NCBI GenBank assembly: GCA_022722495.1
Contig: JAIJLI010000157.1
Location: 1 to 5,647 of the forward strand
DNA length: 5,647 bases
From: Dialister sp.
GTDB lineage: Bacteria; Bacillota; Negativicutes; Veillonellales; Dialisteraceae
Direction: 5' to 3'
The notes under the pieces were generated by a model. That model worked only from the letters and a program-made list of their open reading frames with translations. It did no database searches and was not told the DNA's origin. Below, piece after piece: positions 1-4,099 of the stretch. Made by a program: the position numbers and the translations under genes. The stretch's first letter is position 1. The number at the start of each line of letters is the position of its first letter.

Positions 1-26
1 GTGTCCAATTTTAGTTTACCACTTCA
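1..26 (-). mobile_element. Possible terminal inverted repeat of an IS3-family element, body off the left edge
   Basis: Read on the minus strand, this stretch begins TGAAGTGG, continues with an A-rich middle and ends TTGGACAC. That layout resembles, from memory, the ends of IS3-family (IS150-group) insertion sequences, where the outer tip is TG and a TTGGAC-type string lies inside. On that reading the tip is near base 26 and the element extends left, outside the window. No transposase sequence or target duplication is visible, so this is only a suggestion. It could equally be part of the local repeat mosaic. Confidence 0.25.
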
Positions 27-40
27 ACCGCTAGCATGCC

Positions 41-80
41 CCTATTGCCTTCGGCACTTCCCCCGAAGGGGGAAGCAAGA
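41..80. repeat. REP-like palindromic repeat, copy 1
   Basis: It contains a small hairpin (GCC-TTC-GGC, about 48-55) followed by a perfect 8-bp stem, CTTCCCCC (57-64) and GGGGGAAG (68-75), with a GAA loop. The layout ATT-GCC, GG-CAC, C/G-run stem matches the second copy at 114-161 in the same orientation. C-run/G-run palindromes of this kind are common as dispersed intergenic repeats in gut Firmicutes. It has no nearby T-run, so it does not look like a terminator. Confidence 0.6.
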
Positions 81-113
81 CGTTACGTAGCTAACGATTC
101 CCTTAACTTAATA

Positions 114-161
114 GCATTACCTCTGCGGGGCACCTTCCCCTCGAGGGGAAGGCTGCGATAC
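114..161. repeat. REP-like palindromic repeat, copy 2
   Basis: A perfect 20-bp palindrome runs from 133 to 152: CCTTCCCC, central TCGA, GGGGAAGG. It is preceded by ATTACC...CGGGGCA, which parallels the lead-in of copy 1 (ATTGCC...CGGCA). The stem sequences of the two copies differ while each remains perfectly self-complementary, as expected for a dispersed palindromic repeat under structural constraint. Between the copies lies another short imperfect palindrome (CGTTA 81-85 with TAACG 92-96). Confidence 0.65.
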
Positions 162-177
162 GAGAATACCATCTTCT

Positions 178-198
178 AAAAAAGGCGGCGAAGCCACC
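178..198 (-). terminator. Terminator-like hairpin downstream of rsmG (repeat-family module)
   Basis: On the minus strand GGTGGC, loop TTC, GCCGCC form a 6-bp stem with one G-U pair, followed by six T residues (A-run 178-183 on plus). It could act as a backup intrinsic terminator behind the main rsmG terminator. It directly follows a heptamer array on the minus strand, in the same order as the GTGGTG-hairpin module elsewhere in the window, so it is probably a member of that repeat family that happens to end in a T-run. Confidence 0.45.
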
Positions 199-202
199 AC
201 GA

Positions 203-235
203 GAACCCTGAACCCTGAACCTTGAACCCTGAACC
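203..235. repeat. Heptamer tandem array, downstream of rsmG
   Basis: Four complete 7-bp units (GAACCCT, GAACCCT, GAACCTT, GAACCCT) plus a partial GAACC follow in perfect phase. Read on the minus strand this is a GGGTTCA-type array lying just beyond the rsmG terminator. The same unit, or its complement, recurs at 1052-1092, 1567-1593, 3579-3650 and 4071-4090. Confidence 0.85.
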
Positions 236-250
236 AAATGAAAGCAAAGT

Positions 251-297
251 AAAAAGGGGCTGTGAAGAAATGAATCCTCATTTCTTCACAGCTCCTT
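251..297 (-). terminator. Intrinsic terminator of rsmG
   Basis: Right after the rsmG stop codon, a perfect 15-bp stem forms between 59-73 of the 200s block (259-273) and 278-292, with a four-base loop (274-277). It extends to about 19-20 pairs if one G-U pair at 258/293 is allowed. On the minus strand the stem is followed by a T-run (A-run 251-255 on plus). This is a textbook Rho-independent terminator in position and form, and it marks the 3' end of the mnmE/mnmG/rsmG neighbourhood. Confidence 0.92.
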
Positions 298-299
298 CT

Positions 300-1010
300 T
301 TATTCTCCGATGATCGGCTTTTTTTCTGCGATGCCTACTTTTCTGGGATAGGTCTTGGGACAGGGCGCGGTCTTTCTGATATAGAGGATCACGCGCTGGT
401 CGCCGGCGGGAAGGGTGAGCTCCTTCTTTTCCTCGAGCGTGCCATGGAGCTCACGCAGGATACGGCCTGCCTGCTTGAGTTCCTCTTCCGCGCCGGGCCC
501 TTTCATGGCACAGAAGACGCCGCCGACCTTGACGAAGGGCATCGCCCACTCTGAGATCACGGGCATCGCCTTCACGGCTCTGGCGGTGACGACGTCGAAG
601 GACTCACGGGTCTTTTTGCGGCGGCCGCCTTCTTCTGCACGGATGTGGACGCACTTCACATTCCGGATGCCCAGCTCGCGGCAGGCATCCTCGATGAAGG
701 TGAGCTTCTTCTGGATGGAGTCCACGAGCACCACGTACATGTCGGGACGCAGGATCGCGAGCGGCACGCCGGGAAATCCGGCGCCTGTCCCAAGGTCAAG
801 TACGCGGCCATTCTGCGGAAAATATGCCGGATCATAGACGGTCATGGAGTCATAAATGTTCTTGATGAGACTCTCTTCCCCGTCTTTGATGCCGGTGAGA
901 TTCACTTTCTTGTTCATGGCCATCAGCATGGCATTGTACTCTGTCATTTTTCTCGCCGCGTCCTCATTCGCTGCGAGACCCAGAGCTTCCATCATTTCTG
1001 CAACTGTCAT
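300..1010 (-). CDS. rsmG: 16S rRNA (guanine-527-N7)-methyltransferase RsmG (GidB)
   Basis: RsmG is a cytosolic methyltransferase that uses S-adenosylmethionine to make m7G527 in the 530 loop of 16S rRNA; loss of the family member gives low-level streptomycin resistance in several bacteria (family knowledge). The 236-residue protein is close to the usual length. Visible landmarks are KKVNLTG (34-40), YDS (53-55), the SAM-binding motif LDLGTGAGFPGVPLAI (71-86), LVDSIQKKLTFI (95-106), FDVVTARAV (138-146), the AMKGP strand-loop (168-172) and the C-terminal YPRKVGIAEKKP (221-232), typical of the family. The ATG at 1008-1010 follows an AAAGGG ribosome-binding site (1019-1024) with an 8-nt gap. It is last in the mnmE-mnmG-rsmG order, 585 bp after mnmG, and ends in a strong terminator. 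I see no good promoter immediately upstream: a heptamer array occupies 1052-1092, with only a weak TATATC near 1048. Confidence 0.97.
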   Translation of the reverse strand: MTVAEMMEALGLAANEDAARKMTEYNAMLMAMNKKVNLTGIKDGEESLIKNIYDSMTVYDPAYFPQNGRVLDLGTGAGFPGVPLAILRPDMYVVLVDSIQKKLTFIEDACRELGIRNVKCVHIRAEEGGRRKKTRESFDVVTARAVKAMPVISEWAMPFVKVGGVFCAMKGPGAEEELKQAGRILRELHGTLEEKKELTLPAGDQRVILYIRKTAPCPKTYPRKVGIAEKKPIIGE

Positions 1011-1051
1011 TTTGATTTCCCTTTCAAAATTACTTGAGAATGGTGATATAT

Positions 1052-1092
1052 GGGTTCAGGGTTTAGGGTTCAGGATTTAGGGTTCAGGGTTA
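1052..1092. repeat. Heptamer tandem array upstream of rsmG
   Basis: Six consecutive 7-bp units in phase: GGGTTCA, GGGTTTA, GGGTTCA, GGATTTA, GGGTTCA and a partial GGGTTA. The orientation is opposite to the array at 1567-1593, so the two arrays bracket the block as inverted ends. It sits about 40 bp upstream of the rsmG start, where a promoter would be expected. The minus-strand TGAACC/TATATC pair with a spacing of 16 is a poor promoter match. Confidence 0.85.
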
Positions 1093-1209
1093 GCCCGTGG
1101 GACGGGGCGTCCCTTGATTGCGCTTGAAAGCCTCTCGCTCACTCTAGTTAGAAGTTAGAAGTTAGGAGTTAGGAGTGGTGGTGCGGCGCATAAAAATCAG
1201 AAGCGCCGC
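1080..1209 (+). repeat. Inverted repeat arm L of block 1
   Basis: This arm is the inverted counterpart of 1456-1579. The outer 17 bases, GGGTTCAGGGTTAGCCC, are identical in both arms. Further shared segments in the same order are a GGCGT hairpin (here GGGACG 1099-1104 with CGTCCC 1108-1113), TTGATT.CG.TTGAAAG (1114-1130, 15/17), a heptad tract GTTAGAA/GTTAGGA (1147-1174) and the 32-bp GTGGTG hairpin module (1178-1209, about 26/32). In that module GCGGCGC (1183-1189) pairs perfectly with GCGCCGC (1203-1209) over a 13-nt loop. Confidence 0.75.
1147..1174. repeat. GTTAGAA/GTTAGGA heptamer array
   Basis: Four perfect-phase units: GTTAGAA twice and GTTAGGA twice. It lies inside inverted arm L. 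The matching place in arm R (1493-1520) keeps the period as two 14-bp units, CTAATTT-CTCACTT and CTAATTT-CTCATTC, so the seven-base period is conserved although the sequence differs. Confidence 0.8.
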
Positions 1210-1290
1210 GGAGTATAAATAGGGCGATGCCCAAAGATTGCATTTCAGTCGCCAGCCACTAGTTACTCCTAATCCCTAACCACTTACCCC
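1179..1290 (+). repeat. Composite repeat copy A (GTGGTG hairpin, TATAAATA, GGGCGATGCCC, heptads)
   Basis: The first 54 bases (1179-1232) match 3650-3703 at 52 of 54 positions. They include the 7-bp hairpin stem, TATAAATA (1214-1221) and the mini-hairpin GGGC-GAT-GCCC (1222-1232). Homology continues through heptads AGTCGCC, AGCCACT, AGTTACT, CCTAATC, CCTAACC, ACTTACC (1247-1288). The two copies are in direct orientation on either side of mnmG. Copy A keeps the full GCGGCGC/GCGCCGC stem; copy B has lost part of it. Confidence 0.88.
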
Positions 1291-1319
1291 TGCTGCCACA
1301 AGTTTGAAAGACGGAAGGA

Positions 1320-1347
1320 GTGGCTAGGGATTAGGGATTGGGGATTA
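1320..1347. repeat. GGGATTA heptamer array
   Basis: Units GTGGCTA, GGGATTA, GGGATTG, GGGATTA in phase. It is the complement of the CCTAATC/CCTAACC heptads at 1268-1284, and the two tracts could fold back on each other across a loop of about 33 nt. Confidence 0.75.
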
Positions 1348-1401
1348 GAAGCAAGCGGTGATCGAAATTTCGCAATCGGCACGTTGACCGTTCTGCAAGG
1401 A

Positions 1402-1429
1402 AGATCTCTCGGCTACGCTCGAGATGACG
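1402..1429 (-). repeat. Co-varying palindromic unit P1
   Basis: Read on the minus strand it has the form CGTC-ATCTC-N12-GAGAT-CT. The 5-bp stem is 1404-1408 with 1421-1425 and the loop is exactly 12 nt. It matches P2 (3891-3918) at 25 of 28 positions; two of the three differences are a compensating pair in the stem. Homology with P2 continues about 18 bp beyond the unit (CTTGCA.AACGGT). Confidence 0.85.
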
Positions 1430-1455
1430 ACGGCGCGAAGCGCTATCAAAATTTT

Positions 1456-1579
1456 GCGGCGCTTCATTATTTTTTGCACCGCACCACAATTCCTAATTTC
1501 TCACTTCTAATTTCTCATTCAAGCGAAACTTTCAAACGTAATCAAAGGGCGCACGCCCCTATGGGCTAACCCTGAACCC
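1456..1579 (-). repeat. Inverted repeat arm R of block 1
   Basis: This is the reverse-complement partner of 1080-1209. It keeps the 17-bp identical tip (1563-1579), a GGGC-GCAC-GCCC hairpin (1547-1558) in place of GGGACG/CGTCCC, the TTGATT.CG.TTGAAAG segment (1528-1544) and the GTGGTG hairpin module (1456-1487). On the minus strand the 1547-1558 hairpin plus TTTGATT could be a weak terminator for mnmG. Beyond the arm, GATAGCGCTTCGCGCC takes the place of GATA/AATAGGGCGATGCCC, a different sequence with the same stem-loop form. Confidence 0.75.
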
Positions 1580-1593
1580 CGCCAACCTGAACC
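1567..1593. repeat. Heptamer array abutting the mnmG stop codon
   Basis: TAACCCT and GAACCCC are in phase, followed by GCCAACC and TGAACC. The array ends 2 bp from the mnmG stop codon (1596-1598). On the minus strand it reads GGTTCAGG..GGGTTCAGGGTTA, the same polarity as the arrays that follow the mnmE and rsmG 3' ends. Confidence 0.75.
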
Positions 1594-1595
1594 TT

Positions 1596-3464
1596 TTACT
1601 TTCCCTTCATTCGCTTCACATAGACCATCAGGACCGACATATCCGCCGGAGAGACGCCGGAGATGCGGGAGGCCTGCCCCAGAGAGAGCGGGCGGATCTG
1701 ATCGAGCTTCTGGCGGGCTTCGATGGAGATGCCGTCCAGATGGAGATAGTCGATATCTTCAGGCATCTTTTCCTTTTCCATGCGCGCTGCCTTTTGGACG
1801 GCGGCTTCCTGACGGGCGATATAGCCCTCGTACTTCACCGTGATCTCCATCTCCTCGACGGCCTCCGGATCGAAGACGGGGCAGCCAAGGACATCGACCA
1901 TGGTCTGGTAGGTCATCTCGGGACGCTTTAAGATCTTATCCGCACCGATGCCTGTCGTGAGCGGAGCAGAGCCGACGCTTGCAAGCGCTGCATTGACAGC
2001 CGCCTTGGGCGTGAAGCGCTTCGCATGGATATAGGCCATCGCTTCCTCATAGGCCTTTTTGCGGGAAAGGAAATGCGCGTAGCGCTCTTCTGTCACAAGG
2101 CCGATGTCATGGCCCTTCTCGGTGAGGCGAAGATCCGCATTGTCCTGACGGAGGATCAGGCGGTACTCGCTGCGGCTGGTCATCATGCGGTACGGTTCAT
2201 TCGTCCCCTTCGTGACGAGGTCATCGATGAGCGCACCGATGTAGGCTTCGTGGCGGGCGAGGATGAAAGGCTCTTTTCCCTTGATCTTGAGCGCCGCATT
2301 GATGCCGGCCATGAGCCCCTGTGCCGCGGCTTCCTCATAGCCGCTCGTGCCATTTGCCTGTCCTGCGGAGTAGAGGCCCGGGAGCTTCTTCACCTCGAGC
2401 GTCGGATAGAGCTGGAGCGGGTCTAAGAGGTCATACTCGATCGCATAGGCCGGACGCATGAGCTTCACATCCTCGAGCCCCGGGATGGTGCGCAGGAAGG
2501 CGTACTGCACGTCGATCGGCATGGACGTCGACATACCCTGGACGTACATTTCATTCGTGTCAAGGCCTTCCGGCTCGATGAAGAGCTGGTGACGCTTCTT
2601 ATCTGCAAAGCGGACGACCTTATCCTCAATGGACGGGCAGTAGCGCGCACCGACGCCGTGGATCTTGCCCGCATACTTCGGGGCGCGCATCAGGTTATCA
2701 CGGATGATCTGGTGCGTTTCCTCATTGGTATAGGTGAGCCAGCAGTTTCGCTGATTCCTGTCCTCACGTTCATTCATGAAGGAGAAGGCATGGTTCATCG
2801 GATCACCCTTTTCGAGCGCCATATGATCCAGATGCAGGCTTCTGATATCGACACGGCTCGGCGTGCCGGTCTTGAAGCGGAGGATCTTTAGCCCGTGCTT
2901 CTTCAGATTCTCTGACAGACCGACCGAGGGACGCATGCCATTCGGACCGCCGGAGTACATCGTCTCACCGATGATGATCTCGCTGTCGAGGTACGTCCCC
3001 GTCGCCAGAATGACCGCCTTCGCGCGGTACTCTTCATGAAGCTCGGTCGTGATGCCGACGCATGCCCCGTCTTCCACGAGGATATCCATCACCTGCACCT
3101 GCTTCAGGTCGAGATTCTCTGTATTTTCCACCACCTTCTTCATATAGGTGTGGTACTTGTTCTTGTCCGACTGCGCGCGGAGCGCGTAGACCGCCGGCCC
3201 CTTGCCGAGATTCAGCATGCGCATCTGGATGGCTGTCGCATCGGCTGCGATGCCCATCTCGCCGCCCAGTGCATCGATCTCCTTTACAAGATGACTCTTC
3301 CCCGGTCCGCCGATCGCCGGATTGCATGGCATCATGGCGACATTTTCCAGAGAGATCGTGGTGAGCAGCGTCTTCATCCCCATGCGCGCTGCCGCAAGTG
3401 CCGCCTCGCAGCCTGCATGGCCTGCGCCGACGACGATCACATCATACGTATCAATGAGATACAT
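1596..3464 (-). CDS. mnmG: tRNA uridine-5-carboxymethylaminomethyl(34) synthesis enzyme MnmG (GidA)
   Basis: MnmG is the FAD-dependent partner of MnmE. Together they install an (carboxymethyl)aminomethyl group on C5 of the wobble uridine of tRNAs reading NNA/NNG codons, using methylene-tetrahydrofolate, NADH and glycine or ammonium (family knowledge). The 622-residue protein is full length. It shows the N-terminal FAD-binding [10 protein letters not shown] (11-20), [12 protein letters not shown] (45-56) with Cys47, [10 protein letters not shown] (62-71), the signature [15 protein letters not shown] (272-286) with Cys276, the second signature beginning [17 protein letters not shown] (367-383), the tRNA/MnmE-contacting KYEGYIARQ (544-552) and [16 protein letters not shown] (591-606). 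The two cysteines match those implicated in catalysis in E. coli. The ATG at 3462-3464 has AGAAGGA four bases upstream (3469-3475), slightly close but good. It has its own near-consensus promoter at 3536-3564. It is separated from mnmE by 635 bp and from rsmG by 585 bp of repeats. Confidence 0.98.
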   Translation of the reverse strand: MYLIDTYDVIVVGAGHAGCEAALAAARMGMKTLLTTISLENVAMMPCNPAIGGPGKSHLVKEIDALGGEMGIAADATAIQMRMLNLGKGPAVYALRAQSDKNKYHTYMKKVVENTENLDLKQVQVMDILVEDGACVGITTELHEEYRAKAVILATGTYLDSEIIIGETMYSGGPNGMRPSVGLSENLKKHGLKILRFKTGTPSRVDIRSLHLDHMALEKGDPMNHAFSFMNEREDRNQRNCWLTYTNEETHQIIRDNLMRAPKYAGKIHGVGARYCPSIEDKVVRFADKKRHQLFIEPEGLDTNEMYVQGMSTSMPIDVQYAFLRTIPGLEDVKLMRPAYAIEYDLLDPLQLYPTLEVKKLPGLYSAGQANGTSGYEEAAAQGLMAGINAALKIKGKEPFILARHEAYIGALIDDLVTKGTNEPYRMMTSRSEYRLILRQDNADLRLTEKGHDIGLVTEERYAHFLSRKKAYEEAMAYIHAKRFTPKAAVNAALASVGSAPLTTGIGADKILKRPEMTYQTMVDVLGCPVFDPEAVEEMEITVKYEGYIARQEAAVQKAARMEKEKMPEDIDYLHLDGISIEARQKLDQIRPLSLGQASRISGVSPADMSVLMVYVKRMKGK

Positions 3465-3486
3465 GGTATCCTTCTTTCTTTGCCTC

Positions 3487-3505
3487 GCAGGAGCTCTTCT
3501 CCTGC
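3487..3505 (-). promoter_or_regulatory. Leader hairpin of mnmG
   Basis: GCAGGAG (3487-3493) and CTCCTGC (3499-3505) form a perfect 7-bp stem with a 5-nt loop. It lies in the predicted 5' untranslated region, between the promoter start point (about 3529) and the ribosome-binding site, with no T-run after it. It may stabilise the mRNA or modulate translation. The CTCCT arm could also compete with the Shine-Dalgarno sequence for pairing, which is speculative. Confidence 0.5.
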
Positions 3506-3535
3506 ACCTGTTGATTGCTTATATTCCAAAGTCTT

Positions 3536-3564
3536 ATTATATAAAATTTTTTCGTCCATTTCAA
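3536..3564 (-). promoter_or_regulatory. Sigma-70 promoter of mnmG
   Basis: On the minus strand TTGAAA (3559-3564, 5/6 to consensus) and TATAAT (3536-3541, 6/6) are separated by exactly 17 bp, much of it A/T-rich. The predicted start is near 3529, giving a leader of about 65 nt before the ATG. The promoter sits just outside the repeat block, whose heptamer array begins 15 bp upstream of the -35 element. Confidence 0.82.
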
Positions 3565-3578
3565 AGAAAGAATAGAGG

Positions 3579-3650
3579 AAGGTTGGCGGGTTCGGGGTTC
3601 GGGTTGGAGGGTTCAACAGGTTCTAAGGGTTCGGAAGGTTCAACAGGGTT
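3579..3650. repeat. Degenerate GGGTTCG/GGGTTCA heptamer array
   Basis: Units GGGTTCG (3588-3594) and GGGTTCG (3595-3601) are followed by GGTTGGA, GGGTTCA and more diverged copies. The string GGTTCAACAGG occurs twice, 28 bp (four heptads) apart. It is the left boundary of block 2; its polarity is opposite to the array at 4071-4090. Confidence 0.75.
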
Positions 3651-3776
3651 GGTGCAGCGCATAAAAATCAGAAGCGCCCCGGAGTATAAATAGGGCGATG
3701 CCCCAAAGTGGCATTTAAGTCACCAGTCACTAGTCACTCGAGACTCCTAATCCCTAGCCACTAATCCCTAATCCCT
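3650..3776 (+). repeat. Composite repeat copy B
   Basis: Its first 54 bases match copy A (1179-1232) at 52 positions, including TATAAATA (3685-3692) and GGGCGATGCCC (3693-3703). It then carries eight in-phase heptads at 3718-3773: AGTCACC, AGTCACT, AGTCACT, CGAGACT, CCTAATC, CCTAGCC, ACTAATC, CCTAATC. Copy A has only six, so the copies differ by whole repeat units. One arm base of the GC hairpin and one pairing partner differ from copy A, which weakens the stem. Confidence 0.88.
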
Positions 3777-3817
3777 GCTTTCAAACTTCAGGGTTCGGGG
3801 TGAACACAATGAGAAAT

Positions 3818-3859
3818 GGTGGTAGCGGCTTTGCCGCAAATATATAATGGGCGATGCCC
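3818..3859 (+). repeat. Composite repeat copy C, short form
   Basis: It has the same module order as copies A and B, in diverged sequence: GGTGGT, then a GC hairpin (GCGGC 3825-3829, TTT, GCCGC 3833-3837), then TATAAT (3843-3848) and GGGCGATGCCC (3849-3859). A heptamer-like GGGTTCGGGGT precedes it at 3791-3801. The TATAAT resembles a -10 box, but no -35 lies at the right distance. Confidence 0.75.
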
Positions 3860-3890
3860 GCTGGCTGTGAGATTAGCGGCACTCTCGTAT

Positions 3891-3918
3891 CGTCATTTCG
3901 AGCGTAGTCGAGAAATCT
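3891..3918 (+). repeat. Co-varying palindromic unit P2
   Basis: Form CGTC-ATTTC-N12-GAAAT-CT: the stem is 3895-3899 with 3912-3916 and the loop is 12 nt. Closest to P1 on the other side of mnmG (25/28) and related to P3 (20/28), which lies downstream in opposite orientation. It is preceded by CTCTCGTATCG, also found as TTCTCGTATCG on the minus strand near 155-167. Confidence 0.85.
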
Positions 3919-4016
3919 TTCTTGCATAACGGTTATCGAAGAATGTGCCCTGGTAGCATCCTCAATACCTCTCGTTTCCCGTCACCAAACATATGTCGAT
4001 TTCCTGCCTGCCATAG

Positions 4017-4044
4017 AGATCCCTCCACTTCGGTCGGGATGACG
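4017..4044 (-). repeat. Co-varying palindromic unit P3
   Basis: On the minus strand the form is CGTC-ATCCC-N12-GGGAT-CT, with stem 4019-4023/4036-4040 and a 12-nt loop. P2 and P3 face each other as 28-bp ends of a segment of about 154 bp (3891-4044), which resembles a small palindrome-flanked element. This kind of string is familiar as dispersed intergenic sequence that produces spurious peptides such as IPTEVEGS. Confidence 0.8.
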
Positions 4045-4069
4045 TTGTGCGGTGTCCCCTTCGCGCAAC
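4044..4069. repeat. GC hairpin at the right end of block 2
   Basis: GTTGTGCG (4044-4051) pairs with CGCGCAAC (4062-4069), 8 bp including one G-U or mismatch, over a 10-nt loop. It lies between P3 and the terminal heptamer array, the place taken by the GTGGTG hairpin in block 1. It is not followed by a T-run, so I do not call it a terminator for mnmE. Confidence 0.6.
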
Positions 4070-4070
4070 C

Positions 4071-4090
4071 TGAACCCCGAACCCTGAACC
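4071..4090. repeat. Heptamer array downstream of mnmE
   Basis: GAACCCC, GAACCCT and a partial GAACC in phase, ending 9 bp before the mnmE stop codon. The arrangement parallels the arrays behind mnmG and rsmG. Confidence 0.8.
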
Positions 4091-4099
4091 AGACAACCT

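Larger units (their letters stand above)
1011..1595. other. Intergenic repeat block 1 (rsmG-mnmG), no gene
   Basis: No credible coding region lies here: the only sizeable reading frame (1384-1569 plus) spans repeat modules and lacks any recognisable protein feature. From left to right the block holds the rsmG leader (1011-1050), a heptamer array (1052-1092), inverted arm L (1080-1209), the GGGCGATGCCC module (1214-1232), a heptad stretch (1247-1290), another heptad stretch (1320-1347), an AT-centred palindrome CGAAATTTCG (1363-1372), the co-varying palindrome P1 (1402-1429), inverted arm R (1456-1579) and a closing heptamer array that stops 2 bp short of the mnmG stop codon. The segments 1268-1284 and 1318-1334 also form a 16/17-match inverted repeat. 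Confidence 0.8.
3465..4099. other. Intergenic repeat block 2 (mnmG-mnmE), no gene
   Basis: The block holds the mnmG leader and promoter (3465-3564), then a G-rich heptamer array (3579-3650), composite repeat copy B (3650-3776), a shorter relative C (3818-3859), palindrome P2 (3891-3918), about 95 bp that I cannot relate to the rest of the window (3922-4016), palindrome P3 (4017-4044), a hairpin (4044-4069) and a C-rich heptamer array ending 9 bp before the mnmE stop codon. Apparent reading frames such as 3933-4187 on the minus strand run through P3 and the heptamers and into antisense-phase mnmE, so I do not call them. Confidence 0.8.

Noticed and set aside
203..1092. CRISPR array
   Set aside because: The repeats are contiguous 7-bp units without spacers, and no cas gene is present.
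1052..1092. Telomere-like repeat marking a chromosome end
   Set aside because: The units resemble eukaryotic telomere repeats by eye only. They are short, degenerate, internal and lie between bacterial housekeeping genes.
1214..1232. Plus-strand promoter based on TATAAATA
   Set aside because: The position 17 bp upstream holds TAAAAA rather than a -35-like hexamer, and no gene follows. I keep it only as a repeat module.
1384..1569. Plus-strand reading frame of 61 codons in block 1
   Set aside because: It spans P1 and inverted arm R, so its sequence is explained by non-coding repeats. It has no ribosome-binding site or protein-like composition.
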